From assembly GCF_036181745.1 (NCBI RefSeq), contig NZ_CP108080.1:5025501-5089500 (forward strand): a stretch of DNA of 64,000 nucleotides, in the 5' to 3' direction. Source of the stretch: Streptomyces sp. NBC_00259. GTDB taxonomy: Bacteria > Actinomycetota > Actinomycetes > Streptomycetales > Streptomycetaceae. The notes beneath the pieces were generated by a model. It saw only the letters and a list, made by a program, of their open reading frames with translations. It was not told the DNA's origin and did not search any database. Below, in pieces: positions 51,911 through 60,955 of this stretch. A program made the translations under genes and the position numbers. How positions within the stretch are numbered: position 1 is the stretch's first letter; each line of letters begins with the position of its first letter.

Positions 51911-52960
51911 ATGGACACCATCATGACCAGTCCAATTGAGATCGAGGACGAGAAGGCCTCTGTCGCCTTGGACAAAGACACCGCGGCGAAGAACGTCGGC
52001 GCGGACGGCAAATCCCTCACCGGCCGATCGCCCGGCCAGCTGATGTGGGCGCGCTTCAAGCGCGACCGTACGGGCGTGATCTCCGCCTGTGTGGTGCTCT
52101 TCTTCTTCGCCGTCGCCGCGCTCGCCCCGGTGATCTCGGCCGTGTACGGCAAGAATCCCTACACGCTGTACGCGCAGGAGCCGGACTACCCGTTCCTCCT
52201 CGACGACTTCGCGATGCCCAACGGTCCCTTCGGCGGTGTCTCGAGCGACTTCTGGTTCGGCGTCGAGCCCAACCTGGGCCGCGACGTGTTCACGATGCTG
52301 CTCTACGGCATGCGCACCTCGCTCTTCATGGCGCTGGTCCTGACGTTCCTCTGCGTGCTGACCGGCGTGATCATCGGCATGATCGGTGGCTACTTCGGCG
52401 GGCGGGTCGACTACTGGCTGGGCAGGATCACGGACTTCTTCCTGTCCTTCCCCAACCAGCTGTTCTTCATCGCGTTCATGCCCATCGTGACCGCGCTGTT
52501 CGTCTCCCCGACGGATGAGACGCCGACGTACCTGCGTGCGGTTGCGATCATCCTGGTGTCGTGGTTCCTCGGCTGGATGGGCATGGCCCGTCTGGTGCGC
52601 AGTTCGGTACTGTCCCTGCGCGAGCGTGAGTTCGTCGAGGCGGCCAAGGTCTCGGGCGCCTCCCGGGGCAGGATCGTGCGCAAGGAGGTCCTGCCGAACA
52701 TCGTCACGCCGATCCTGGTGCAGGGCACCTACATGCTGCCCAGCGCCATCCTCAACATCGCGTTCCTCTCCTACGTGGGTGTCGGTTTCGTCGAGCCCAC
52801 CCCCGACTGGGGCCGCATGTTCGCCATCGGCGCCAAGCTCTACGAGCAGGACCCGGCCTTCATGGTCTTCCCAGGTGTCGCGATGGTCGTCTTCGTCCTC
52901 GCCTTCAACCTCCTGGGTGACTCGGTCCGCGACGCGTTCGACCCCAAGACCGGACGGTGA
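51911..52960 (+). CDS. bldKA: Oligopeptide ABC transporter permease (DppC type), BldKA
   Basis: 349 aa; ATG 51911, or ATG 51923 (MTSPIEIEDEK), neither with a strong ribosome site. After a 60-residue cytoplasmic N-terminus with SPGQLMWARFKRDRTG come six membrane segments and the EAA loop EFVEAAKVSGASRGRIVRKEVLPNIVTPI (about 240-268) that contacts the ATPases. The extracellular loop with FGVSSDFWFGVEPNLGRDVFT is the DppC-type pattern. Gene order permease, lipoprotein, permease, ATPase, ATPase is exactly that of the S. coelicolor bldK operon (SCO5112-5116), which imports an oligopeptide needed for aerial hyphae. Confidence 0.9.
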   Translation: MDTIMTSPIEIEDEKASVALDKDTAAKNVGADGKSLTGRSPGQLMWARFKRDRTGVISACVVLFFFAVAALAPVISAVYGKNPYTLYAQEPDYPFLLDDFAMPNGPFGGVSSDFWFGVEPNLGRDVFTMLLYGMRTSLFMALVLTFLCVLTGVIIGMIGGYFGGRVDYWLGRITDFFLSFPNQLFFIAFMPIVTALFVSPTDETPTYLRAVAIILVSWFLGWMGMARLVRSSVLSLREREFVEAAKVSGASRGRIVRKEVLPNIVTPILVQGTYMLPSAILNIAFLSYVGVGFVEPTPDWGRMFAIGAKLYEQDPAFMVFPGVAMVVFVLAFNLLGDSVRDAFDPKTGR

Positions 52961-53057
52961 CGTCCATGTGCGAGGGCAGCTGCCGCCCTCGCGCCGGGCA
53001 ACCGGACGGCCAGGCAGCTCTTCTGGATAACAACCGACAGGTAGGTGCACGAGCATC

Positions 53058-54854
53058 ATGAAGCCCACCCGAGCGCGCGCCGCACGCGCCATAGTCGTCG
53101 CCACGGCGGCCGGCTCACTGGCGCTTACCGGCTGCTCCAACGACAGCGGCAAGAACTCCAAGGACCAGTCGAAGTCCCAGGCGGACGCAGCGACTCAGTC
53201 CAAGCCGGTTGTCTACGGTGACGCTGCCGCGTCCAACGGTCCGGCGGCCGAGATCCCGGGCGCCAAGCCCGGCGGCACCATCAACGTCTACGCGCAGTCG
53301 GACATGACCCACATGGACCCGGGTCAGATCTACGTCAGCGACGCCGGCCAGTTCGCCAACCTGATCCACCGTGGTCTGACGAACTACCAGGAGGACGAGA
53401 AGGGCAACCTGACCGTCGTCGGTGACATCGCCACCGACTCCGGCAAGTCGTCCAACGGCGGCAAGACCTGGACCTTCACGCTGAAGGACGGCATCAAGGA
53501 CGAGGATGGCAACGCCATCACGTCCGCCGACGTGCGCCACACCATCGAGCGCATGTACGCGAAGCACATCTTCGACGGTCCGTCGTTCGTCCAGTCGTGG
53601 CTCTCGGGCAACGACTACCGCAAGGCGCTGCCGGACGGCGGGTACGGCACCAAGCACCTGCCGGACAGCGTTCTCGCGACCCCGGACGCCAAGACGGTCG
53701 TCTTCAACTTCAGCCAGCCGCGCCCGGACCTGCCGCAGGCCCTCTCCATGGCCGGTTACGCCATCGTTCCGGAGAAGGCGGACACCAAGGAGAAGTACGA
53801 CAAGGCCCCCAAGGCCCTCGGCCCGTACAAGATCTCCGACTACAAGGCCGGCAAGTCCCTGACCCTGGTGAAGAACACCAACTGGGACCCGAAGACGGAC
53901 GCGGTTCGCCACCAGTACGTCGACGGCTACAACTTCACCACGACCATCGACCCGGTCAACCAGACCAAGCGTCTGATCGCCGACCAGGGCGAGGCCAAGA
54001 ACGCCATCCAGTTCTCGGACCAGGTCGACACGGACCAGATGCAGGCCGTCATCACCAACGCGAAGGTGAACGCGCGGACGATCAAGGGCTACCAGCCCTA
54101 CGTCTGGCAGCTGACCTTCAACCTGGACCGCGTCAAGGACAAGAAGGTCCGTGACGCGATCGCGTACGCCATGCCGAGCGCGGCCATGGTCCAGGCCGAC
54201 GGTGGCAAGTACGGCGGTGAGGTCGCCGGTGGTCTGTTCGCCCCGACCCTGCCGGGCTTCGACAAGAGCTACGACCCGTTCGGCAAGCTGAAGAAGCCCA
54301 ACGGTGACATCGAGAAGGCCAAGCAGCTGCTGAAGGAGGCGGGTGTCAAGGAGGGCACGAAGCTCACCTACGCCTACTCCAACACCCCGCGTGGGCAGAA
54401 GCAGCAGGTCATCATCAAGGACGCGCTCGCCAAGATCGGCTTCGACGTCCAGGCCAAGGAGATCGAACGGGCCGCGTTCTACGAGACCATCGGCAAGATC
54501 AAGAACCCGTTCGACCTGTACATGACCGGTTGGGGCCAGGACTGGCCGTCCCAGTCCACGGTCGTGACCCCGGTCTACGACGGCAAGCTGATCTCCGACG
54601 GTGCCTCGAACTACTCCCACATCAACGACGCCAAGGTCAACTCCCTCATCCAGGAGGCGCTGACGCTGGAGCCCGAGGCCGCGTCCAAGAAGTGGGAAGA
54701 GGCTCACCACCGGATCGTGGAGGAGATCAACCCGGCCGTCCCGGTCTACTACTCCAAGGTCGTGCAGCTGTTCGGTTCGAACATCGGTGGCGCGAAGTAC
54801 AGCACCGAGTCGAGCTACATCGACATCAACGACCTGTTCCTGAAGCAGCCGTAA
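53058..54854 (+). CDS. bldKB: Oligopeptide-binding lipoprotein, BldKB
   Basis: 598 aa. Lipobox LTGC with Cys26 after a short basic N-terminus. The family 5 binding domain starts at about residue 70 (PGGTINVYAQSDMTHMDPGQIYV); typical elements are GKTWTFTLKDGIKDEDGN, SADVRHTIERM, ALGPYKISDYKAGKSLTLVKNTNWDP and, near the end, RIVEEINPAVPVYYSKVVQLFGSN. A Ser/Lys-rich linker (27-66) joins lipid anchor and domain. It should capture the peptide for BldKA/C. A hairpin directly after the stop separates it from bldKC. Confidence 0.93.
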   Translation: MKPTRARAARAIVVATAAGSLALTGCSNDSGKNSKDQSKSQADAATQSKPVVYGDAAASNGPAAEIPGAKPGGTINVYAQSDMTHMDPGQIYVSDAGQFANLIHRGLTNYQEDEKGNLTVVGDIATDSGKSSNGGKTWTFTLKDGIKDEDGNAITSADVRHTIERMYAKHIFDGPSFVQSWLSGNDYRKALPDGGYGTKHLPDSVLATPDAKTVVFNFSQPRPDLPQALSMAGYAIVPEKADTKEKYDKAPKALGPYKISDYKAGKSLTLVKNTNWDPKTDAVRHQYVDGYNFTTTIDPVNQTKRLIADQGEAKNAIQFSDQVDTDQMQAVITNAKVNARTIKGYQPYVWQLTFNLDRVKDKKVRDAIAYAMPSAAMVQADGGKYGGEVAGGLFAPTLPGFDKSYDPFGKLKKPNGDIEKAKQLLKEAGVKEGTKLTYAYSNTPRGQKQQVIIKDALAKIGFDVQAKEIERAAFYETIGKIKNPFDLYMTGWGQDWPSQSTVVTPVYDGKLISDGASNYSHINDAKVNSLIQEALTLEPEAASKKWEEAHHRIVEEINPAVPVYYSKVVQLFGSNIGGAKYSTESSYIDINDLFLKQP

Positions 54855-54871
54855 CACCGGCTCACGGCTGA

Positions 54872-54911
54872 CCCGTGGGGGTGCGCGCCAGGCGGAGCGC
54901 ACCCCCACGGG
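54872..54911 (+). terminator. Intra-operon hairpin between bldKB and bldKC
   Basis: A perfect 15-bp stem, left arm CCCGTGGGGGTGCGC, ten-base loop. It begins 18 bases after the bldKB stop and 50 bases before bldKC. It could partly terminate transcription or protect the bldKB message, giving more binding protein than permease. Confidence 0.8.
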
Positions 54912-54960
54912 CACTCAACCCCTCACTTCCCGCCGCTTCCGAAGAGAGCAGCTTCCCGCC

Positions 54961-55938
54961 ATGCTTCAGTTCCTCATTCGCAGGCTGACCGGCGCCGTCG
55001 TCATCATGTTCCTGATCGGCGCGTTCACGTTCTTCCTGTTCTACACAATCCCCCAGGACTTCGCCGCGCTCTCCTGCGGCAAGAACTGCAGCCCGGAGAA
55101 CCTCGCGGTGATCCGGGAGAACCTCGGCCTCGACAAGCCGATCTTCGCGCAGTTCTGGGACTTCATGGCCGGAATCGTGACCGGCCGGGACTTCCCCGTC
55201 GGACACTGCGACGCTCCCTGCCTCGGGGTCTCCTTCCACACCGGCGACTTCGTGTGGGACTCCATCATCGACCGCTTCCCGCTGACGCTCTCGCTGACCG
55301 TCGGTGGTCTGGTCATCTTCCTGGTGCTGGGTCTCGGCTCGGGTCTGCTCGCCGCCTGGAAGCGCGGCACCCCGCTCGACAAGGCCGTCAGTGGCGCCTC
55401 CATGGTTCTCAGCTCGTTCCAGATCTACTTCCTGGGGCCGATCGTTCTTGGCATCTTCGTCTACAGCACAGGCTGGCTGGAGAGCCCCAAGTACGTTCCG
55501 TTCACGGACGATCCGGCCGGCTGGTTCATGGGTCTGGTGATCCCCTGGGCCGTCATGGCGACGATCTTCACCGCCCAGTACACGCGTATGGCGCGCTCCA
55601 CCATGATCGAGCAGCTCCAGGAGGAGCATGTCCGCACCGCGCGCGCCAAGGGCATGCGCCAGCGGTACGTCTTCTTCCGCTACGCCTGGCGCGGCTCGCT
55701 CACCCCGATCGTGACGATCCTCGGTATGGACCTCAGTGGCCTGCTCGCAGGCGCGGTGGTCACCGAGTTCACCTTCGACCTGGCGGGCATCGGCCGTCTC
55801 GCGGTGGATTCGTCGCTGAGCAAGGACCTGCCGCAGACGATGGGCGTGATGCTGTTCGGAGCCTTCTTCATCCTGCTCCTGAACATCCTCGTGGACCTCG
55901 CCTACGCCTACATCGACCCGCGCGTGCGCCTCGCCTAG
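54961..55938 (+). CDS. bldKC: Oligopeptide ABC transporter permease (DppB type), BldKC
   Basis: 325 aa. The DppB-type N-terminus FLIRRLTGAVVIMFLIGAFTFFLFYTIPQDFAAL is followed by a periplasmic loop with two cysteine pairs (CGKNCS and CDAPC), then membrane segments and the EAA loop HVRTARAKGMRQRYVFFRYAWRGSLTPI (about 222-250). It forms the channel with BldKA. bldKD begins 10 bases downstream. Confidence 0.92.
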   Translation: MLQFLIRRLTGAVVIMFLIGAFTFFLFYTIPQDFAALSCGKNCSPENLAVIRENLGLDKPIFAQFWDFMAGIVTGRDFPVGHCDAPCLGVSFHTGDFVWDSIIDRFPLTLSLTVGGLVIFLVLGLGSGLLAAWKRGTPLDKAVSGASMVLSSFQIYFLGPIVLGIFVYSTGWLESPKYVPFTDDPAGWFMGLVIPWAVMATIFTAQYTRMARSTMIEQLQEEHVRTARAKGMRQRYVFFRYAWRGSLTPIVTILGMDLSGLLAGAVVTEFTFDLAGIGRLAVDSSLSKDLPQTMGVMLFGAFFILLLNILVDLAYAYIDPRVRLA

Positions 55939-55948
55939 GAGAACGACC

Positions 55949-57010
55949 GTGACCACACAGACCAAGACCGAAGACACGCCGGCCCCGACCGGGCCGGAGG
56001 CCTTCCTCTCGGTCCGCGACCTGCGGGTGCGGTTCTCCACCGAGGACGGCATCGTCAAGGCGGTCGACGGCCTTTCCTTCGACGTCGAGCGTGGCAAGAC
56101 GCTGGGCATCGTGGGCGAGTCGGGATCCGGCAAGTCCGTCACCAACCTGACCGTGCTCGGCCTGCACAGCCGCAAGCACACCGAGATCGACGGCGAGATC
56201 ATCCTGGACGGCCAGGAGCTGACCGGTGCGTCGGAACGGGAGCTGGAGAAGATCCGTGGCAACAAGGCCGCGATGATCTTCCAGGACCCGCTGACCGCGC
56301 TCTCGCCGTACTACACGGTGGGCAGGCAGCTGTCCGAGCCGTTCATGAAGCACCGTGGCGCCTCGAAGAAGGAGGCGAAGGCCCGGGCCATCCATATGCT
56401 CGACAAGGTGGGCATCCCGCAGCCCGCCCTGCGCTTCGACGACTACCCGCACCAGTTCTCCGGCGGTATGCGCCAGCGTGCCATGATCGCCATGGCGCTG
56501 ATGTGCGACCCCGACCTGCTGATCGCGGACGAGCCGACCACCGCGCTCGACGTGACCGTGCAGGCCCAGATTCTCGACCTGCTCAAGGACCTCCAGCAGG
56601 AGTTCGGGTCGGCGATCGTCTTCATCACCCACGACCTGGGCGTCATCGCCAACATGGCGGACGATCTGCTGGTGATGTACGCGGGGCGGGCGGTCGAGCG
56701 CGGTAGCGTCCGAGAGGTGCTCCAGGCGCCGCAGCACCCCTACACCTGGGGTCTGTTGAGCTCCATGCCGCGTCTTGGCGGCGACACGAGCGAGGCACTG
56801 GTGCCGATCCCCGGATCCCCGCCCAGCCTGCTGAACCCGCCCTCGGGCTGCCCGTTCCATCCACGCTGTGCCTTCGTCGACGAAGTCAGCGGCTCGCGGT
56901 GCTCCGGTGAGCGCCCGAGCCTGGGCACCGGGCGCGCTGCCGCGTGCCACCTCACGGGGGATCAGAAGCAGACCATCTTCATCGATCAGATCAAGCCCCG
57001 GCTGGGCTAG
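55949..57010 (+). CDS. bldKD: Oligopeptide ABC transporter ATPase (DppD type), BldKD
   Basis: 353 aa, GTG start with AGGAGA. Walker A GESGSGKSVTN (about 57), signature FSGGMRQRAMIAMAL (about 170), Walker B LLIADEPTTALDVT (about 190), H-loop THDLGVIANMAD. The C-terminal oligopeptide/dipeptide extension has the paired cysteines of GCPFHPRCAF, SRCSGERPS and ACHLTG. In the dipeptide transporter of Mycobacterium such cysteines are reported to bind a cluster; whether they do so here is not known. bldKE begins 14 bases downstream. Confidence 0.94.
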   Translation: MTTQTKTEDTPAPTGPEAFLSVRDLRVRFSTEDGIVKAVDGLSFDVERGKTLGIVGESGSGKSVTNLTVLGLHSRKHTEIDGEIILDGQELTGASERELEKIRGNKAAMIFQDPLTALSPYYTVGRQLSEPFMKHRGASKKEAKARAIHMLDKVGIPQPALRFDDYPHQFSGGMRQRAMIAMALMCDPDLLIADEPTTALDVTVQAQILDLLKDLQQEFGSAIVFITHDLGVIANMADDLLVMYAGRAVERGSVREVLQAPQHPYTWGLLSSMPRLGGDTSEALVPIPGSPPSLLNPPSGCPFHPRCAFVDEVSGSRCSGERPSLGTGRAAACHLTGDQKQTIFIDQIKPRLG

Positions 57011-57024
57011 GGAGACGCAGAGAC

Positions 57025-58140
57025 ATGAGCGAGAACGTCACTCTGCCTGAACAGCAGGGTTCAACCGACAGGGTCGGCGGAGAGCCTTTGCTCACCGTCG
57101 AGGGCCTGACGAAACACTTTCCGATCTACGGCGGCTTTCCGTTCAAGCGCCAGGTCGGTGCCGTCAAGGCGGTGGACGGGGTCGACCTGACCGTGCACGC
57201 CGGTGAGGCCCTCGGTCTCGTGGGCGAGTCCGGTTGTGGCAAGTCGACCACCGGTCGGCTGATCACCCGGCTGATGGAGCCCAGCGGCGGCAGGATCACC
57301 TACGCCGGGCAGGACATCACCCGGGCCAGCCGCAAGCAGCTGGCGCCGGTCAGGTCCGAGATCCAGATGATCTTCCAGGACCCGTACTCGTCGCTGAACC
57401 CGCGGCAGACGGTCGGCACGATCATCAAGAGCCCGATGGAGGTCAACGGCATCAACCCGCCCGGGGGCCGCGAGAAGCGGGTCCGGGAGCTGCTGGAGAC
57501 CGTGGGTCTCAACCCGGAGCACTACAACCGCTTCCCGCACGAGTTCTCCGGCGGACAGCGGCAGCGCATCGGTGTGGCCCGGGCCCTGGCCCTGGAGCCG
57601 AAGCTGATCATCGCGGACGAGCCGGTCTCCGCGCTGGACGTGTCGATCCAGGCGCAGGTCGTCAACCTGTTGCAGAAGGTCCAGGAAGAGCTGGGCATCG
57701 CCTTCCTCTTCATCGCCCACGACCTCGCGGTCGTCCGGCACTTCTCGCAGCGCGTGGCCGTCATGTACCTGGGCAAGGTGGTGGAGGTCGCGGACCGCGA
57801 CTCGCTGTACAACCGGCCCCGCCACCCGTACACGCACGCCCTGCTCTCGGCGGTGCCCGAGGCGGACGTGGACTCCCACAAGAAGGAGCGGATCCGTCTC
57901 TCCGGGGACGTGCCCTCTCCGGTGAACCCGCCGTCCGGCTGCCGCTTCCGCACCCGCTGCTGGAAGGCACAGGACAAGTGCGCCACGGAGGAGCCGCCGC
58001 TGGTGCAGATCTCGGGGAACCGTGCCGGCCACCTGACGGCCTGCCACTTCCCGGAGGACCCGACGACCGAGGCGCGTGCCGAGGACGTCGTGCTCGACCC
58101 GGCGCTCGCGGCGCTGGAGGACGCGCACGCCGACGACTGA
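57025..58140 (+). CDS. bldKE: Oligopeptide ABC transporter ATPase (DppF type), BldKE
   Basis: 371 aa from ATG 57025, with AGGGAG upstream. Walker A GESGCGKSTTGRL, signature FSGGQRQRIGVARALAL, Walker B LIIADEPVSALDVS, H-loop AHDLAVVRHFSQRVAVMYLGK. The C-terminal extension contains GCRFRTRCWKAQDKC. It is the second ATPase of the BldK importer and last gene of the operon; a perfect 26-bp hairpin follows. Confidence 0.94.
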   Translation: MSENVTLPEQQGSTDRVGGEPLLTVEGLTKHFPIYGGFPFKRQVGAVKAVDGVDLTVHAGEALGLVGESGCGKSTTGRLITRLMEPSGGRITYAGQDITRASRKQLAPVRSEIQMIFQDPYSSLNPRQTVGTIIKSPMEVNGINPPGGREKRVRELLETVGLNPEHYNRFPHEFSGGQRQRIGVARALALEPKLIIADEPVSALDVSIQAQVVNLLQKVQEELGIAFLFIAHDLAVVRHFSQRVAVMYLGKVVEVADRDSLYNRPRHPYTHALLSAVPEADVDSHKKERIRLSGDVPSPVNPPSGCRFRTRCWKAQDKCATEEPPLVQISGNRAGHLTACHFPEDPTTEARAEDVVLDPALAALEDAHADD

Positions 58141-58161
58141 GATCGTCCGGCGCTTTCGTAC

Positions 58162-58217
58162 GCAGACGCCCCGGCGTCGCGGCCACCTCATGGTGGCCGC
58201 GACGCCGGGGCGTCTGC
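58162..58217 (+). terminator. Perfect 26-bp terminator after bldKE
   Basis: Arms at 58162-58187 and 58192-58217, perfectly complementary over 26 bp, with loop TCAT; the left arm starts GCAGACGCCCCGGCGTCGCG. It starts 21 bases after the bldKE stop and isolates the bldK operon from the next transporter cluster. Confidence 0.93.
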
Positions 58218-58285
58218 TGTCTGCCGTCCCTGGCCTGACGCCTCCGCCGGTGTTCCCCCGGGCCTCGTCCGGGGCCTCCCGGGCG

Positions 58286-58313
58286 TTGCTCATATGTGTA
58301 ATGCGTCTTATGT
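58286..58313 (+). promoter_or_regulatory. Candidate promoter of the second peptide transporter cluster
   Basis: TTGCTC (58286-58291) and TTATGT (58308-58313), separated by 16 bases, in an AT-richer stretch about 45 bases upstream of the lipoprotein start. The match to sigma-70-type consensus is moderate. Confidence 0.4.
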
Positions 58314-58356
58314 GGTGATATGGGGCCAAGCTGAACTGGACCCCGGGAGGCACTCC

Positions 58357-59988
58357 ATGCACGGAGCCACTCACCTCACCCGGTCCGCGTGCGTGTGCGC
58401 GGTCGCCGTCGTCCTCGCGGCCACCGGCTGCGGTGGCGGAGGAGGCGCCGCCGGTGGCCCCGACGGGATCGTGACGTCCTCCTGGGGCGATCCGCAGAAC
58501 CCGCTGGAGCCGGCGAACACCAACGAGGTCCAGGGCGGCAAGGTCCTCGACATGATCTTCCGGGGCCTCAAGCGCTACGACCCGAGGACCGGCGAGGCCG
58601 AGGACATGCTCGCCGAGCGGATCGAGACCGGCGACTCCACCAACTTCACCGTCACGATCAAGAACGGCTGGACCTTCTCCAACGGCGAGCCGGTCACCGC
58701 GAAGTCCTTCGTCGATGCCTGGAACTACGGCGCCCACCTCAAGAACAACCAGCGCAACGCCTACTTCTTCGGCTACATCGACGGCTACGACGACGTCCAC
58801 CCGGAGTCCGGGCAGCCCACGGCCCGGACCATGTCCGGCCTCAAGGTCACGGGCGACCGCACCTTCACGGTCAAGCTGACGCAGAAGTTCTCCACCTGGC
58901 CCGAGACCCTCGGCTACGCCGCGTTCTCGCCGCTGCCCAGCACCTTCTTCTCCGACCACGCCGCCTGGCTGGCCAAGCCCGTCGGGAACGGCCCGTACGC
59001 GGTCGACTCGTACGCCAGGGGCTCGCAGATGTCCCTGCGCCGCTGGGACGGCTACCCGGGGGACGACAAGGCGCGCAACGGCGGCGTCGACCTGACGGTC
59101 TACACCGACAACAACACCGCCTACACCGATCTGACGGCCGGCAATCTGGACCTCGTCGACGACGTACCCGCGGCTCAGCTCAGGAACGTCACGGCCGATC
59201 TCGGCGACCGGTACATCAACACCCCGGCCGGCATCATCCAGACCCTGGCCTTCCCCTACTACGACCCGGACTGGAACAAGCCCGGCCAGGAGAAGGTCCG
59301 CAAGGGCCTGTCCAAGGCGATCAACCGGCAGCAGATCACCGACACCATCTTCCAGAAGACCCGTACCCCCGCCAAGGACTGGACCTCCCCGGTCCTCGGG
59401 CCGGACGGCGGCTACGACGACGGGCTCTGCGGCGAGGCCTGTACGTACGACCCCGCCGCGGCGAAGAAGCTGGTCGCCGAGGGCGGCGGCATCCCGGGTG
59501 GCCAGGTCAGGATCGCGTACAACGCCGACAGCGGCTCCCACAAGGAGTGGGTCGACGCGGTCTGCAACTCCATCAACAACGCGCTCGGCAACGACAAGGC
59601 CTGCGTCGGCAACCCCGTCGGCACCTTCGCCGACTACCGCAACCAGATCACCGCGTCCAAGATGACCGGCCCCTTCCGGGCCGGCTGGCAGATGGACTAC
59701 CCCCTCATCCAGAACTTCCTCCAGCCGCTCTACTACACCAACGCCTCCTCCAACGACGGCAAGTGGAACAACGAGGAGTTCGACCGGCTCATCGACCAGG
59801 CCAACGCGGAGACCGACCCGGCCAGGGCGATCGACACCTTCAAACGCGCCGAGGGGGTCGTACGGGACCAGATGGCGGCGATCCCGCTCTGGTACCAGAA
59901 CGGCAGCGCCGGCTACTCGGACCGGATCGCCAACGTCTCGCTGAACCAGTTCAGCGTCCCCGTCTACGAAGAGATCACGGTCAACTGA
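58357..59988 (+). CDS. Family 5 oligopeptide-binding lipoprotein, second cluster
   Basis: 543 aa from ATG 58357, after GGGAGG. The N-terminus MHGATHLTRSACVCAVAVVLAATGC ends in a lipobox-like ATGC with Cys25 and a glycine-rich anchor. The binding domain has SSWGDPQNPLEPANTNEVQGGKVLDMIF, WTFSNGEPVTAKSFVDAWNYG, and the late DYPLIQNFLQPLYYTN and IPLWYQNGSAGYSDRI. Four extra cysteines (CGEAC, VCNSI, KACVG) may form disulfides. From memory it corresponds to SCO5117. It begins a second importer made of the same five components as BldK but with the lipoprotein first. Confidence 0.92.
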   Translation: MHGATHLTRSACVCAVAVVLAATGCGGGGGAAGGPDGIVTSSWGDPQNPLEPANTNEVQGGKVLDMIFRGLKRYDPRTGEAEDMLAERIETGDSTNFTVTIKNGWTFSNGEPVTAKSFVDAWNYGAHLKNNQRNAYFFGYIDGYDDVHPESGQPTARTMSGLKVTGDRTFTVKLTQKFSTWPETLGYAAFSPLPSTFFSDHAAWLAKPVGNGPYAVDSYARGSQMSLRRWDGYPGDDKARNGGVDLTVYTDNNTAYTDLTAGNLDLVDDVPAAQLRNVTADLGDRYINTPAGIIQTLAFPYYDPDWNKPGQEKVRKGLSKAINRQQITDTIFQKTRTPAKDWTSPVLGPDGGYDDGLCGEACTYDPAAAKKLVAEGGGIPGGQVRIAYNADSGSHKEWVDAVCNSINNALGNDKACVGNPVGTFADYRNQITASKMTGPFRAGWQMDYPLIQNFLQPLYYTNASSNDGKWNNEEFDRLIDQANAETDPARAIDTFKRAEGVVRDQMAAIPLWYQNGSAGYSDRIANVSLNQFSVPVYEEITVN

Positions 59989-60031
59989 CGCCCGCGGCCG
60001 AGCACCGGCCCCACGCCCCCAGGAGCCCTCC

Positions 60032-60955
60032 ATGGGACGTTATGTGATCCGGCGTCTGCTCCAGATGATCCCGGTCTTCATCGGCGCCACGCTGCTGATC
60101 TTCCTCATGGTGAACGTCATGGGCGATCCCATCGCGGGGCTGTGCGGCCAGCGCGAATGCGACCCGGCCACCGCCGCCCAGCTGCGCAAGGAGTTCGGCC
60201 TCGACAAGCCCGTCTGGCAGCAATACCTGACCTACATGGGCAACCTCTTCACCGGGGACTTCGGCACCGCCTTCAACGGACAGCCGGTCACCGAGCTGAT
60301 GGCCGACGCGTTCCCGGTCACCATCCGGCTCACCCTGGTCGCGATCTTCTTCGAGGTCGTCATCGGCATCACCCTGGGCGTCCTCACCGGCCTGCGGCGC
60401 GGCCGGCCGGTCGACACCGGCGTACTGCTGCTCACCCTGGTCGTGATCGCCGTACCGACCTTCGTCACCGGCCTGCTGCTCCAGCTGCTCCTCGGCGTGG
60501 AATGGGGCTGGATCAGGCCGTCGGTCTCCTCCGAGGCGACGCTGGACGAGCTGATCGTGCCCGGACTCGTCCTCGCCGCCGTCTCCCTCGCCTACGTCAC
60601 CCGGCTGACGAGGACGTCGATCGCCGAGAACCGGCGCGCCGACTACGTCCGCACGGCGATCGCCAAGGGACTGCCGCGCCGCCGTGTCATCACCCGCCAT
60701 CTGCTGCGCAACTCCCTGATCCCGGTGGTCACCTTCATCGGCGCGGACATCGGCGCCCTGATGGGCGGTGCCATCGTCACCGAGCGGATCTTCAACATCC
60801 ATGGCGTCGGCTACCAGCTCTACCAGGGCATCCTCCGCCAGAACACCCAGACCGTCGTCGGCTTCGTGACCGTGCTGGTGCTGGTGTTCCTGCTGGTGAA
60901 CCTGCTCGTCGACCTGCTGTACGCCGTACTCGACCCGAGGATCCGCTATGCCTGA
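60032..60955 (+). CDS. Oligopeptide ABC transporter permease (DppB type), second cluster
   Basis: 307 aa. N-terminus MGRYVIRRLLQMIPVFIGATLLIFLMVNVMGDPI is the DppB pattern. The EAA loop is DYVRTAIAKGLPRRRVITRHLLRNSLIPV (about 206-234). It follows the lipoprotein gene by 43 bases and overlaps the next permease gene by eight bases. Confidence 0.93.
   Translation: MGRYVIRRLLQMIPVFIGATLLIFLMVNVMGDPIAGLCGQRECDPATAAQLRKEFGLDKPVWQQYLTYMGNLFTGDFGTAFNGQPVTELMADAFPVTIRLTLVAIFFEVVIGITLGVLTGLRRGRPVDTGVLLLTLVVIAVPTFVTGLLLQLLLGVEWGWIRPSVSSEATLDELIVPGLVLAAVSLAYVTRLTRTSIAENRRADYVRTAIAKGLPRRRVITRHLLRNSLIPVVTFIGADIGALMGGAIVTERIFNIHGVGYQLYQGILRQNTQTVVGFVTVLVLVFLLVNLLVDLLYAVLDPRIRYA

Noticed and set aside
57061..60033. 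A 990-codon reverse-strand frame across bldKE and the next lipoprotein gene
   Set aside because: Antisense to two genes with intact ABC and binding-protein motifs; Val/Asp/Arg-rich, no domain.
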